This document shows, one piece after another, positions 39,649 to 46,336 of a stretch of DNA of 64,000 nucleotides. The stretch covers positions 1 to 64,000 of the forward strand of contig NZ_VIQO01000001.1 in NCBI RefSeq assembly GCF_007483665.1, written 5' to 3'. This DNA comes from Catellatospora sichuanensis (GTDB lineage Bacteria > Actinomycetota > Actinomycetes > Mycobacteriales > Micromonosporaceae). The notes under the pieces are model-generated. The model had not been told where the DNA came from, searched no databases, and worked only from the letters and a program-made list of their open reading frames with translations. Numbering within the stretch: the stretch's first letter is position 1; the number at the start of each line of letters is the position of its first letter. The translations under genes were made by a program, and so were the position numbers.

Positions 39649-39718
39649 TTGACACGGTTTAAACGACCGGGTAATGTTCGTGTTGTCAGCAAGGGAGCAG
39701 GGCCCAACCGGGGCCCTG
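39649..39718 (+). promoter_or_regulatory. Promoter with operator in the spacer and leader hairpin, gene 39740
   Basis: -35 TTGACA (39649-39654), 17-base spacer containing GTTTAAAC (39657-39664), -10 TAATGT (39672-39677), 7 bases, tag GTCAGCAAGG (39685-39694), then a CAGGGCCC/GGGCCCTG hairpin (39698-39718). A second TAAGGT plus TTGTAAG lies just upstream. Confidence 0.85.
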
Positions 39719-39739
39719 ACCACACGAAAGGGGCCTGAC

Positions 39740-40387
39740 ATGACCGCCATCCACACCCGCGAGTCCTGGTTGCTGAACGCTGTTGAGGCCCTTCGCCCCC
39801 GGTTCGCTGAGGTTGGGATGCCGATCCCGGAGAAGCTTCACGTCAGCGTGGGTTTCGGGTTTGGCGCTAAGGCTGAGTCCTCGGTGATCCTCGGTCAGTG
39901 TTGGGCCAAGCGCGCCTCCGACGATGGCGTTAACCACATCTTCATCGCTCCGACCGTTGGCGACACTGCCCGCGTTCTTGACATCCTCATTCACGAGTTG
40001 ATCCACGCTGCGGATGACTGCCAGAACGGCCACAAGGGCGCGTTTGCCGAGGCTGCCACCCGCCTTGGCCTTGAGGGCAAGATGACCGCAACGGTTGCGA
40101 GCCTGCCGCTTGCTGCGGAGATGCTTCTCCTTGCGGAGACGCTTGGGGAGTACCCGCACGGTGTTCTGTCGGGTGCGGTTCGCACTCGGGCCCCCAAGGT
40201 GCCCGTTCCCGCCACGCCTGGTGATGGTGAGGCCGGGGGCCGGATTTCCTCCGGGCCCGGTACTCAGGGAACGCGGATGCTCAAGCTTGAGTGCCCGTGC
40301 TGTGGCTACACGGTCCGTACCACCGCCAAGTGGCTTGCGGTTGGCTTCCCCTCCTGCCCCTCCGGGACGGAGATGATCGCGGCCTGA
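39740..40387 (+). CDS. SprT-like metalloprotease
   Basis: 215 residues from ATG 39740. The zinc motif HELIHAADD (HExxH) lies in DILIHELIHAADDCQNGHKGAF, followed by helices and, near the C-terminus, a CPCCGYTVRTT zinc ribbon: the layout of SprT/Spartan proteins. It may degrade DNA-crosslinked or host proteins. Controlled by an operator in its promoter, so repressed in the lysogen if the repressor is active. Confidence 0.8.
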   Translation: MTAIHTRESWLLNAVEALRPRFAEVGMPIPEKLHVSVGFGFGAKAESSVILGQCWAKRASDDGVNHIFIAPTVGDTARVLDILIHELIHAADDCQNGHKGAFAEAATRLGLEGKMTATVASLPLAAEMLLLAETLGEYPHGVLSGAVRTRAPKVPVPATPGDGEAGGRISSGPGTQGTRMLKLECPCCGYTVRTTAKWLAVGFPSCPSGTEMIAA

Positions 40388-40395
40388 CGGCCCCC

Positions 40396-40423
40396 TGAGG
40401 GGCCCCTACGGGGGCCCCTCTTC
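40396..40423 (+). terminator. Terminator after the SprT-like gene
   Basis: GAGGGGCCCC/GGGGCCCCTC stem with a TACG loop and TTC. Confidence 0.8.
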
Positions 40424-40454
40424 ATATAGTTGACCCCTGAGGAAGGAAGTTCAC

Positions 40455-40790
40455 ATGACTGAGCAGAATCCGCCGGCCAAGCTCCCCCGGACGCCGGAGG
40501 CCATCCGTGAGGCCGTTGAGGCGTTGCGAGTGTCCGACCCTGAGGGAGCGCTCATGCTCCAGATTCGCGCGGCCCTGAGCGATGGTCACGGGCAGCGGAT
40601 CACCGACCGTGCGGCGTACGCTCGTGCACAGCAGGTTGACGGGATGCTCCGTGATGCTGACCGGGGAGTTGCCGACATGGCGAACCGGGGAGAGTTGTCC
40701 GTCACCGATGCTGACCTGATCAGGCTTGCGATCGCTGAGCCCGGCAACCGGGCGAAGCTTGCTCAGCAGTTGGCCGCGCGGCAGAGGTAG
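40455..40790 (+). CDS. Hypothetical phage protein, last prophage gene
   Basis: 111 residues from ATG after GAGGAAGGAAG. All-helical: TPEAIREAVEALRVSDPEGALMLQIRAAL and AYARAQQVDGMLRDADRGVADM. It has no clear DNA-binding motif. The host sequence begins right after its terminator. Confidence 0.6.
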   Translation: MTEQNPPAKLPRTPEAIREAVEALRVSDPEGALMLQIRAALSDGHGQRITDRAAYARAQQVDGMLRDADRGVADMANRGELSVTDADLIRLAIAEPGNRAKLAQQLAARQR

Positions 40791-40806
40791 CAGGTCTAAG
40801 CAGGTC

Positions 40807-40829
40807 AAGGGCCCTCCGGGGCCCTTTTT
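40807..40829 (+). terminator. Last prophage terminator
   Basis: AAGGGCCC/GGGCCCTT stem with TCC loop followed by TTTTT. Confidence 0.85.
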
Positions 40830-40862
40830 GCTGGTCAACGGCTGTGCGTTTATCAAAGTACA
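40830..40862. other. Right prophage-host junction
   Basis: Base composition and gene style change here from phage (GGGCCC terminators, TTTGTAA promoters) to host (very high GC) within about 30 bases. The first 30 bases of the host gene are A/T-rich (TTTATCAAAGTACAATAACG), unlike what follows, and may include the att core. The left copy lies outside the window, so the core cannot be defined. Confidence 0.55.
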
Positions 40863-41506
40863 ATAACGTGTTCACGTACCGCTTCCGCCCGCAGGGCACG
40901 CTGAGTTTCGCCCCCGGCGAGTACGGGCACCTGTTCTTCCCGCAGCTGCTGCGCCGGTTCACCAAGCCGGTGCGGGAGATCTCCTTCGCCTCCGCGCCCG
41001 GCGACGACGAGGTGTGGTTCACCCTCGACCACAGCTCCGGGTCGCCGTTCCAGGAGCACTTCCGTTCGCTGACCGAGGGCGCGGCGATGCAGGTGTTCGG
41101 CATCGGCGGGCACCTCAAGCTGCCCGACGACCCGGCCCGGCCGCTGGTGCTGGTCGGCGGCGGCATCGGCGTGACGCCGTTCCGCTCGATCCTGCGCCAC
41201 CTGCGCGTACACCAGCCGCAGACCCCGGTCGCGCTGGTGCATGCCGCCCGCGGCGACTACCTGTTCGGCGAGGAGTTCGCGGCCATGCCGATCGCGTACC
41301 ACCGGGTCGGCCGGGTCGAGCTGGCCGACACGCTCGCGGCCGTGGCCGACGTCGAGCCGCCCGCCGAATACCTGGTGGCAGGTTCGGATGCGTTCATCTC
41401 CGGCGCGGTCGAGCACCTGCACAACGCCGGCGTCCCCGACAACGCGATCCAGACCGACACCTTCAAGGGCCTGCACGACCACGACCCCGCCGCCGTCACC
41501 CCCTGA
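40844..41506 (+). CDS. Ferredoxin/flavodoxin reductase-like oxidoreductase, possibly 5'-truncated
   Basis: 220 residues from GTG. FAD-binding half: FAPGEYGHLFF and KPVREISFASAP; NAD-binding half: RPLVLVGGGIGVTPFRSILRHL; end EYLVAGSDAFISGAVEHLHNAGVPD. It moves electrons from NAD(P)H via flavin to a partner protein. No ribosome site precedes the start, and only about ten residues precede the first FAD-domain strand, whereas relatives often have about twenty. The prophage may have cut off the native 5' end. Confidence 0.75.
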   Translation: MRLSKYNNVFTYRFRPQGTLSFAPGEYGHLFFPQLLRRFTKPVREISFASAPGDDEVWFTLDHSSGSPFQEHFRSLTEGAAMQVFGIGGHLKLPDDPARPLVLVGGGIGVTPFRSILRHLRVHQPQTPVALVHAARGDYLFGEEFAAMPIAYHRVGRVELADTLAAVADVEPPAEYLVAGSDAFISGAVEHLHNAGVPDNAIQTDTFKGLHDHDPAAVTP

Positions 41507-41560
41507 CCGCCCGCCCGCGCCGCCGCATCCTGCCGTCGGCGCGCCGCGCCTCGATCATCG

Positions 41561-41619
41561 GACTTGCCTGGCACCTGTGCGTATCTTGAGCAGTGATTCG
41601 CACAGGTGCCAGGCAAGTC
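41561..41619. repeat. Long palindromic element C (21-bp perfect arms)
   Basis: Two 21-base arms (GACTTGCCTGGC start; 41561-41581 and 41599-41619) are perfect reverse complements around a 17-base loop. CGATCAT flanks both sides. It lies between convergent genes and could act as a terminator, but it has no T run and resembles the elements at 42405, 52367 and 60723. Confidence 0.9.
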
Positions 41620-41663
41620 GAGCGATCATGACCGGTCGGCCGACGCGGACCGCGTGGCACGGA

Positions 41664-42644
41664 TCAGTCGGCGGCGAGCAGGCGGCGGGCGGAGCGGACG
41701 ACGGCCTCGTCGACCAGGCGGCCATGGGCGTCCAGGCAGACGCCGGAGCCATCCCGCAGGGCCTGCTCGTGGCGGTCGACCAGGTCCCGGGCCGCGGCCA
41801 GCTCCGGCTCCGTCGGGGTGAAGACCTCGTGCACCACCGGCAGCTGCGCGGGGTGGATGCAGGCCCGGCCGCGGAAGCCCAGCCGCTTCATCGCCTGCGT
41901 GGAGGCGCGCAGGGCGTCGAGGTCGCGGAAGTTCACCGACACCGGGGCGACAGGCGGGGCGATACCCGCCGCGGCGCTGGCCAGCACGGCCTGCGAGCGG
42001 GCCCAGAGCAGCTCGCGCTCGTCCGGCCCGAGGGTGACGCCCAGGTCGGCGGCCAGATCCGCCTCACCGAGCTGCAACCGGGCGACCCGCGGCCCGCGCG
42101 CGATCGCCGGCGCGGCCAGCACCGCCGCCGCCGACTCCAGCAGCGGCACCACCTGCACCGAGCCCACCGCCAGCCCCGCCGCCCGTTCCAACCCGCCCAG
42201 CACCGTATCCAGCGCGGACAGTTGCTCCACCGACTCCGTCTTCGCGACGCACAACCCGGCCAGCCCCGACCCGACCACCGCGGCAGCGTCAAGGTGCCCC
42301 AGCTCCCCTGGATTCACCCGTACCCACACCCGCCGCCCCACCAGGCCGTTCCCGGAAGCCGCCCCATCCGGCCCGGTGCCCCGCCCACCGGCCGCCTGCA
42401 CGGAGATCGCTGTTTCGTGCCTGGGAATGGGGCCAGACCGCAGATCCTGACCGGGGACGGCGATCATGCCCGCCGCGCCGCGCGCGACGCCCGCCAGGAA
42501 GGCGGCCACCGCGGCGCGGGCGGCGTCCTTTCCGCCGGGGGGTACGGCGTCCTCGAGGTCGACGATGAGGGCGTCCGCGCCGACGGTCAGCGCCTTGGCC
42601 AGCTTCGCCGGGTTGTCGCCGGGCACGTACAGGTAGGACCTCAT
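41664..42644 (-). CDS. CitE/HpcH-type CoA-ester lyase with palindromic-element insertion
   Basis: 326 residues from ATG 42644. The CitE-like barrel is clear: SYLYVPGDNPAKLAKAL, ADALIVDLEDAV, GLCVAKTESVEQL, VVPLLESAAAV, LQLGEADLAADLG, FRGRACIHPAQLPVVHEVF. Such enzymes cleave citramalyl-, malyl- or citryl-CoA-type esters. Residues about 55-104 are an insertion between the usual AAVAAFLAG and WVRVN segments; residues 60-81 of it are encoded by the palindrome at 42405-42465. Start overlaps the dehydrogenase stop, so it is last in a long operon. Substrate unknown. Confidence 0.85.
   Translation of the reverse strand: MRSYLYVPGDNPAKLAKALTVGADALIVDLEDAVPPGGKDAARAAVAAFLAGVARGAAGMIAVPGQDLRSGPIPRHETAISVQAAGGRGTGPDGAASGNGLVGRRVWVRVNPGELGHLDAAAVVGSGLAGLCVAKTESVEQLSALDTVLGGLERAAGLAVGSVQVVPLLESAAAVLAAPAIARGPRVARLQLGEADLAADLGVTLGPDERELLWARSQAVLASAAAGIAPPVAPVSVNFRDLDALRASTQAMKRLGFRGRACIHPAQLPVVHEVFTPTEPELAAARDLVDRHEQALRDGSGVCLDAHGRLVDEAVVRSARRLLAAD
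42405..42465. repeat. Palindromic element B inside the CitE-type gene
   Basis: 61 bases starting GATCGC and ending GCGATC, with partial arm pairing (GATCGCTGTTTC with GGGGACGGCGATC) and loop text CCAGACCGCAG. About two thirds of its bases match the intergenic element at 52367-52427 without gaps. It is read in frame as part of the lyase. Confidence 0.75.
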
Positions 42645-43804
42645 CCGATCGCGCCCTTGCCGGCCAGCAGCGCACGGGCGATGACGATGCGCTGGATGTC
42701 GTTGGTGCCCTCGCCGATCATCATCAGCGGCGCGTCTCGGTAGAGGCGCTCGACGCCGAACTCGGGCGAGTACCCGTACCCGCCGTGGACCTGCATGGAC
42801 AGTAGGGCGCAGTCGACGGCGGCCTCGGAGGCGTGCGCCTTGGCCATACCCGCCTCCAGGTCGACGCGGTGCCCGGCGTCGGCGCGCGAGGCGGCCCAGT
42901 GCACGAGAAGCCGTGACGACTGCACCTTCATCGCCATGTCGGCGAGCTTGAGCTGGATGGCCTGGAACTCGCCGATCTTCTGCCCGAACGCCTCCCGCTG
43001 GTTCGCGTACGCCAGCGCGGTGTCGTAGGCCTCCTGCGCGATGCCCAGCGCCCGCGCGGCGACGTTGATCCGCCCGATCTCCAGCCCCGACAGCACCTGC
43101 TGCATCCCGCGCCCCTCGATCCCGCCGAGCAGCTGCGTCGCGGGCACCCGCACCCCGTCGAAGACGATCTCGCACGACTCGGGGCCCTTGTAGCCGAGCT
43201 TCGGCAGGTCGCGCAGCACCTCGAAGCCGGGCGTACCGGCCTCGACGAGCAGCACCGACATGCCCCGGTGCGCGGGCTCGGCGCTCGGGTCGGTCTTGCA
43301 CAGCACCGGCAGCGGGTCGGCGTGCCGGGCGTTGGTGATCCACGTCTTGCGGCCGTTGAGCACGTAGTGGTCACCGTCGCGGCGGGCCGTGGTGCGGATG
43401 CCCTGCAGGTCGGTGCCCGCGTCGGGTTCGGTCAGCGCGATGCCGGTGCGCCGCGCCCCGGTGGCGAGTTCGGGCAGGTAGCGGTTCTTCTGCTCGTCGG
43501 TGCCGTGCCGGGCGATGAGCCAGCAGGACAGCGAGTGGCTGCCCAGGATGCCGGCGATGCCCATCCAGGCCTTGGCGATCTCCTCGAAGACGATGGAGAA
43601 CGAGACCATGTCGGCGGCCAGGCCGCCGTACTGCTCGGGCACGGTCAGGCCGAACAGGCCCAGCTCGCGCATGGTCGCCACGATCTCCGCCGGATACCGC
43701 CCGGACGCCTCCCACTCCCGGGCGACCGGCCGGATCTCGCGGTCGGCGAAGGCGCGGATGGTCTCGCGCAGCAGCCGCTGCTCGTCGTTGAGCTCGAAGT
43801 CCAC
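42641..43804 (-). CDS. Acyl-CoA dehydrogenase
   Basis: 387 residues of standard length. ELNDEQRLLRETIRAFADREI, RRTGIALTEPDAGTDLQGI, YVLNGRKTWITNARHAD, and LQVHGGYGYSPEFGVERLYRDAPL are family motifs; the C-terminal YRDAPLMMIGEGTNDIQRIVI is intact. It introduces a 2,3 double bond into an acyl-CoA, passing electrons to ETF. Between the CitE-type and DUF35 genes in one operon. Confidence 0.9.
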   Translation of the reverse strand: MDFELNDEQRLLRETIRAFADREIRPVAREWEASGRYPAEIVATMRELGLFGLTVPEQYGGLAADMVSFSIVFEEIAKAWMGIAGILGSHSLSCWLIARHGTDEQKNRYLPELATGARRTGIALTEPDAGTDLQGIRTTARRDGDHYVLNGRKTWITNARHADPLPVLCKTDPSAEPAHRGMSVLLVEAGTPGFEVLRDLPKLGYKGPESCEIVFDGVRVPATQLLGGIEGRGMQQVLSGLEIGRINVAARALGIAQEAYDTALAYANQREAFGQKIGEFQAIQLKLADMAMKVQSSRLLVHWAASRADAGHRVDLEAGMAKAHASEAAVDCALLSMQVHGGYGYSPEFGVERLYRDAPLMMIGEGTNDIQRIVIARALLAGKGAIG

Positions 43805-43808
43805 GGGT

Positions 43809-44192
43809 TCACTCCTCGGTGGTGAAGACGGGCAGTGCCCGCCCGTCGGGCAGCGGCCGCCAGGCCAGGGTCACGGGCAGGTCGCACCGCGGTTCGGTGA
43901 CGTCGATCAGCGCGGTGAGCAGGATCGGGCCTTCGGCCAGGCGCACCCTGGCCACGGTGTAGGGAACTGCCACCGCCGGGTCGGGGGCACGGTGGATCAC
44001 GGTGTACGAGTCCACGACGCCCCGCCCGGTCACCGGCTCCAGCCGTGGCGCGGCGCTGCCGCAACCGGTGCACAGCACACGCGGCGGCAGCTGGGCCAGC
44101 CCGCACCGGGCGCAACGCTGCACCATGAGCTGCCGGGATCGCGTGGCGTCCCACCAGGGCGCGGTGACCTCGTCCTCGGGGATCTCCGCCAT
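43809..44192 (-). CDS. DUF35 OB-fold/zinc-ribbon protein (ChsH2 C-terminal type)
   Basis: 127 residues from ATG 44192. The N-terminal rubredoxin-like ribbon has CARCGLAQLPPRVLCTGCG; then an OB fold (GVVDSYTVIHRAP; PYTVARVRLAEGPILLTALIDV). DUF35 proteins partner thiolase-like (Ltp2-type) aldolases or serve acyl-CoA hydratases. The adjacent Ltp-type thiolase fits this. Confidence 0.85.
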   Translation of the reverse strand: MAEIPEDEVTAPWWDATRSRQLMVQRCARCGLAQLPPRVLCTGCGSAAPRLEPVTGRGVVDSYTVIHRAPDPAVAVPYTVARVRLAEGPILLTALIDVTEPRCDLPVTLAWRPLPDGRALPVFTTEE

Positions 44193-44262
44193 CAGGGCTC
44201 CCGCCCGGAGTCGGTGCCGCCGGCCGGAGACGGGTCGCGCTCGGCCGGACCGCGTGTCGTCG

Positions 44263-45375
44263 TCATCGGACTCCCAGGACAACCGTGGCGTGGCTGGAGG
44301 CGATGCCGCCGGTGCCATGGACCAGTGCGGTCGCGGCGCCCTCGACCTGGCGCGCCCCGCACTCGCCGCGCAGCTGGCGCACCGCCTCGACGAGCAGCAG
44401 GACGCCGAGCTGGCCGGGGTGGCAGTAGGACAGGCCGCCACCGGTGGTGTTCACCGGCACACCCGCCCAGTGCACCCCCGCGCCGGGCGGGCAGAAGCCG
44501 AGCTGCTCCAAGCCCAGCGGCACGCTGACGGTGAACGAGTCGTAGAGCTGGATGACGTCGATCTCCTCCGGTCGCACCGCCGCGCGGGCGAACGCGCGCG
44601 CCCCGGACGCGGCCGCGCCCGTGCTGAGCAGATCGTCCGGTGTGGCCATCGCCGCGTGGGTGACCGACTCGCCGTAGCCGAGCACCCGCACCGGCGCTTT
44701 CGCGAGGTGGCGGGCGCGGTCCAGGGAGGTCAGCACGATCGCGCCGCCGCCGTCGGTGACCAGGCAGCAGTCCAGCGCGCCGAGCGGGCTGGAGATCATC
44801 GGCGCGGCCAGCACCTCGTCGACGGTCAGCGGCCCGGCCGCGTGCCGGAACGCGGTGGGATTGCGCAGCGCGTGCTCGCGCGCGGCGACCGCGACCCGGG
44901 CCAGGTCGGAGCGGTCCAGCCGGTACGTGTGCAGGTAGCGCTGCGCGGTCATGGCGTAGTACGACAGCGGCCACAGCGGCTGGTAGGGCTGCTCGAACTG
45001 CGCCTCGGGGGTGGCCGCGTCGTAGCCGCCGCCGATGTTGCGGGAGCGGGCCGAGCGCTGGTTGGAGGCGAACGCGATCACCGCGACGCTGCACTGCCCG
45101 GCCTCGATGGCCTGGGCGGCGCGGGCCACGTACATCTCGAATACGGCTCCCCCGGCGGCTGTGGAGTCGGTCCACGACGGGCACAGGCCGAGCTGGTCGG
45201 CGAGCTGCGTGGCCGGAAAGCGGCCGTGCCCGGTGGTGGCGATGCCGTCCACGTCGCACACCCGCAGCCCGGCGTCGTCGAGCGCCCGCGCCACCGCCTG
45301 CGCCAGCAGATGCTGCGTGGACAGCCCGGTATGCCCGAGGTCGCACTCGGCCGCCCCGACGATCGCAACGCTCAC
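44263..45375 (-). CDS. Thiolase-fold lipid-transfer/aldolase protein (Ltp-type)
   Basis: 370 residues from GTG 45375. It begins SVAIVGAAECDLGHTG, has the thiolase fold (LLAQAVARALDDAGL; GCCLVTDGGGAIVLTS-like region; VNTTGGGLSYCHPGQLG; ALVHGTGG), and lacks the usual N-terminal nucleophilic-cysteine motif in standard form. Ltp2-type proteins with a DUF35 partner catalyse retro-aldol cleavage of beta-hydroxy acyl-CoA side chains. I favour that over true thiolase activity. Confidence 0.75.
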   Translation of the reverse strand: MSVAIVGAAECDLGHTGLSTQHLLAQAVARALDDAGLRVCDVDGIATTGHGRFPATQLADQLGLCPSWTDSTAAGGAVFEMYVARAAQAIEAGQCSVAVIAFASNQRSARSRNIGGGYDAATPEAQFEQPYQPLWPLSYYAMTAQRYLHTYRLDRSDLARVAVAAREHALRNPTAFRHAAGPLTVDEVLAAPMISSPLGALDCCLVTDGGGAIVLTSLDRARHLAKAPVRVLGYGESVTHAAMATPDDLLSTGAAASGARAFARAAVRPEEIDVIQLYDSFTVSVPLGLEQLGFCPPGAGVHWAGVPVNTTGGGLSYCHPGQLGVLLLVEAVRQLRGECGARQVEGAATALVHGTGGIASSHATVVLGVR

Positions 45376-45770
45376 GGTGCCACCAGCACCACGGTCGCGC
45401 CGGCCGGGTGCACGGCGACGCGGCCGTCGTCGGCCACGGTGACCTTCAGGGTGAGGATCGCGGTGGCGCCGTCGACCTCGACGACCTCGCCGGTGGCGAC
45501 GATCGTCTCCCCGGCGAAGACGAGGGCGGCGAAGCGCAGGTGCAGCCGGGTCAGCGTGGCGCCGGGGCCCGCCCAGCCGCGCACGAGTTCGGCCAGCAGC
45601 GCGCCGAACAGCTGCCCGTCGACGACGGGCCGGGTCAGGCCGCGCCCGGCGAGGTAGTCGGGGTCGTAGTGCAGGCGGTGCCAGTCCCAGGTCGCGCCCG
45701 CGTACGCGATCATGTCGGGAAGTGTGATCGTGCGCCGCAGTTCCGGCAGCCGCTCGCCCACCGCGGTCAT
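45372..45770 (-). CDS. MaoC-like hydratase, C-terminal type (ChsH1-like)
   Basis: 132 residues from ATG 45770. MIAYAGATWDWHRLHYDPDYL contains the hydratase D/H pair region, then VVDGQLFGALLAELVRGWAGPGATLTRLHLRFAALVFAGET. It would hydrate enoyl-CoA, probably with the MaoC-N-type protein upstream, and overlaps the Ltp gene by 4 bases. Confidence 0.8.
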   Translation of the reverse strand: MTAVGERLPELRRTITLPDMIAYAGATWDWHRLHYDPDYLAGRGLTRPVVDGQLFGALLAELVRGWAGPGATLTRLHLRFAALVFAGETIVATGEVVEVDGATAILTLKVTVADDGRVAVHPAGATVVLVAP

Positions 45771-45834
45771 GCCGTCTCCTCGCTGCGCTCGTCGGCGGCA
45801 CCACCGGGCCCGCTGACTCGCTCGCGATGCTCGC

Positions 45835-46305
45835 TCATGCGCCACCACCCAGGTAGATCAGCGTCTCGGTGTTCACGGCCAGCAGCTCCGCGCGCTGGTT
45901 GCGGTAGGTCGCGGTGGACAGCACCACCAGCATCGGCGTGCCGCCGCCGGTGACGCGCTCGGTCATCGACTCCAGCCGCCAGGTCACGGTGAGCACGTCG
46001 GACGCACGGGCGGGCTGGTGGAACTCGTAGGCGTTGCCGCCGCGGACCAGCCGCGCACCGGGCACGTCCAGGTGCCAGCCGTGGCCGGGGTAGCCGTCGG
46101 CGTCGGCGGGCAGGTTCGCGTACTGGTTGGTCTCGCAGATCATCGTCGGCGGCGCTTCCGGGTCGTCGCCGCTGGTGTACGCCGGGTCGTCGGCCCCGAT
46201 CGCCTGCGCGAAGTAGCGGATCGCGGCGCGACCGATCTCCTCCGGCGCGAGGTAGACCACCTCGCGCCCGAGCTGCGCCCGCAGCTGCCCGGTCAGCATG
46301 GTCAC
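45835..46305 (-). CDS. MaoC-N type dehydratase (FAS1-like N domain)
   Basis: 156 residues; ATG 46305 or 46299. GREVVYLAPEEIGRAAIRYFAQAIGADDPAY is the usual start of the N-terminal non-catalytic hot-dog domain; NAYEFHQPARASDVLTVTWRLESM is the second strand-helix. Such domains pair with a catalytic MaoC subunit (next gene). Confidence 0.8.
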   Translation of the reverse strand: MTMLTGQLRAQLGREVVYLAPEEIGRAAIRYFAQAIGADDPAYTSGDDPEAPPTMICETNQYANLPADADGYPGHGWHLDVPGARLVRGGNAYEFHQPARASDVLTVTWRLESMTERVTGGGTPMLVVLSTATYRNQRAELLAVNTETLIYLGGGA

Positions 46306-46336
46306 GACCTCACCTCACGGCTCGTGGAACGCGTGC

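Larger units (their letters stand above)
411..39664. repeat. Dispersed GTnTAnAC operator-like palindromes across the prophage
   Basis: Exact GTTTAAAC starts at 928, 1318, 1954, 8705, 17365, 19357, 19965, 20733, 21482, 22941, 28165, 35587, 38359, 39004, 39579 and 39657. One-base variants GTTTACAC or GTGTAAAC, nearly all flanked by C and G, start at 411, 2837, 5451, 8052, 12705, 13768, 13804, 18265, 24890, 26318, 29562, 31782 and 34151. At about 62% GC, less than one GTTTAAAC is expected by chance in 41 kb. Four lie in promoter spacers (928, 1954, 39579, 39657), others at start sites, in leaders, or inside genes on both strands. This resembles stoperator systems, in which one repressor binds many sites. 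The binding protein is inferred, not shown. Confidence 0.8.
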
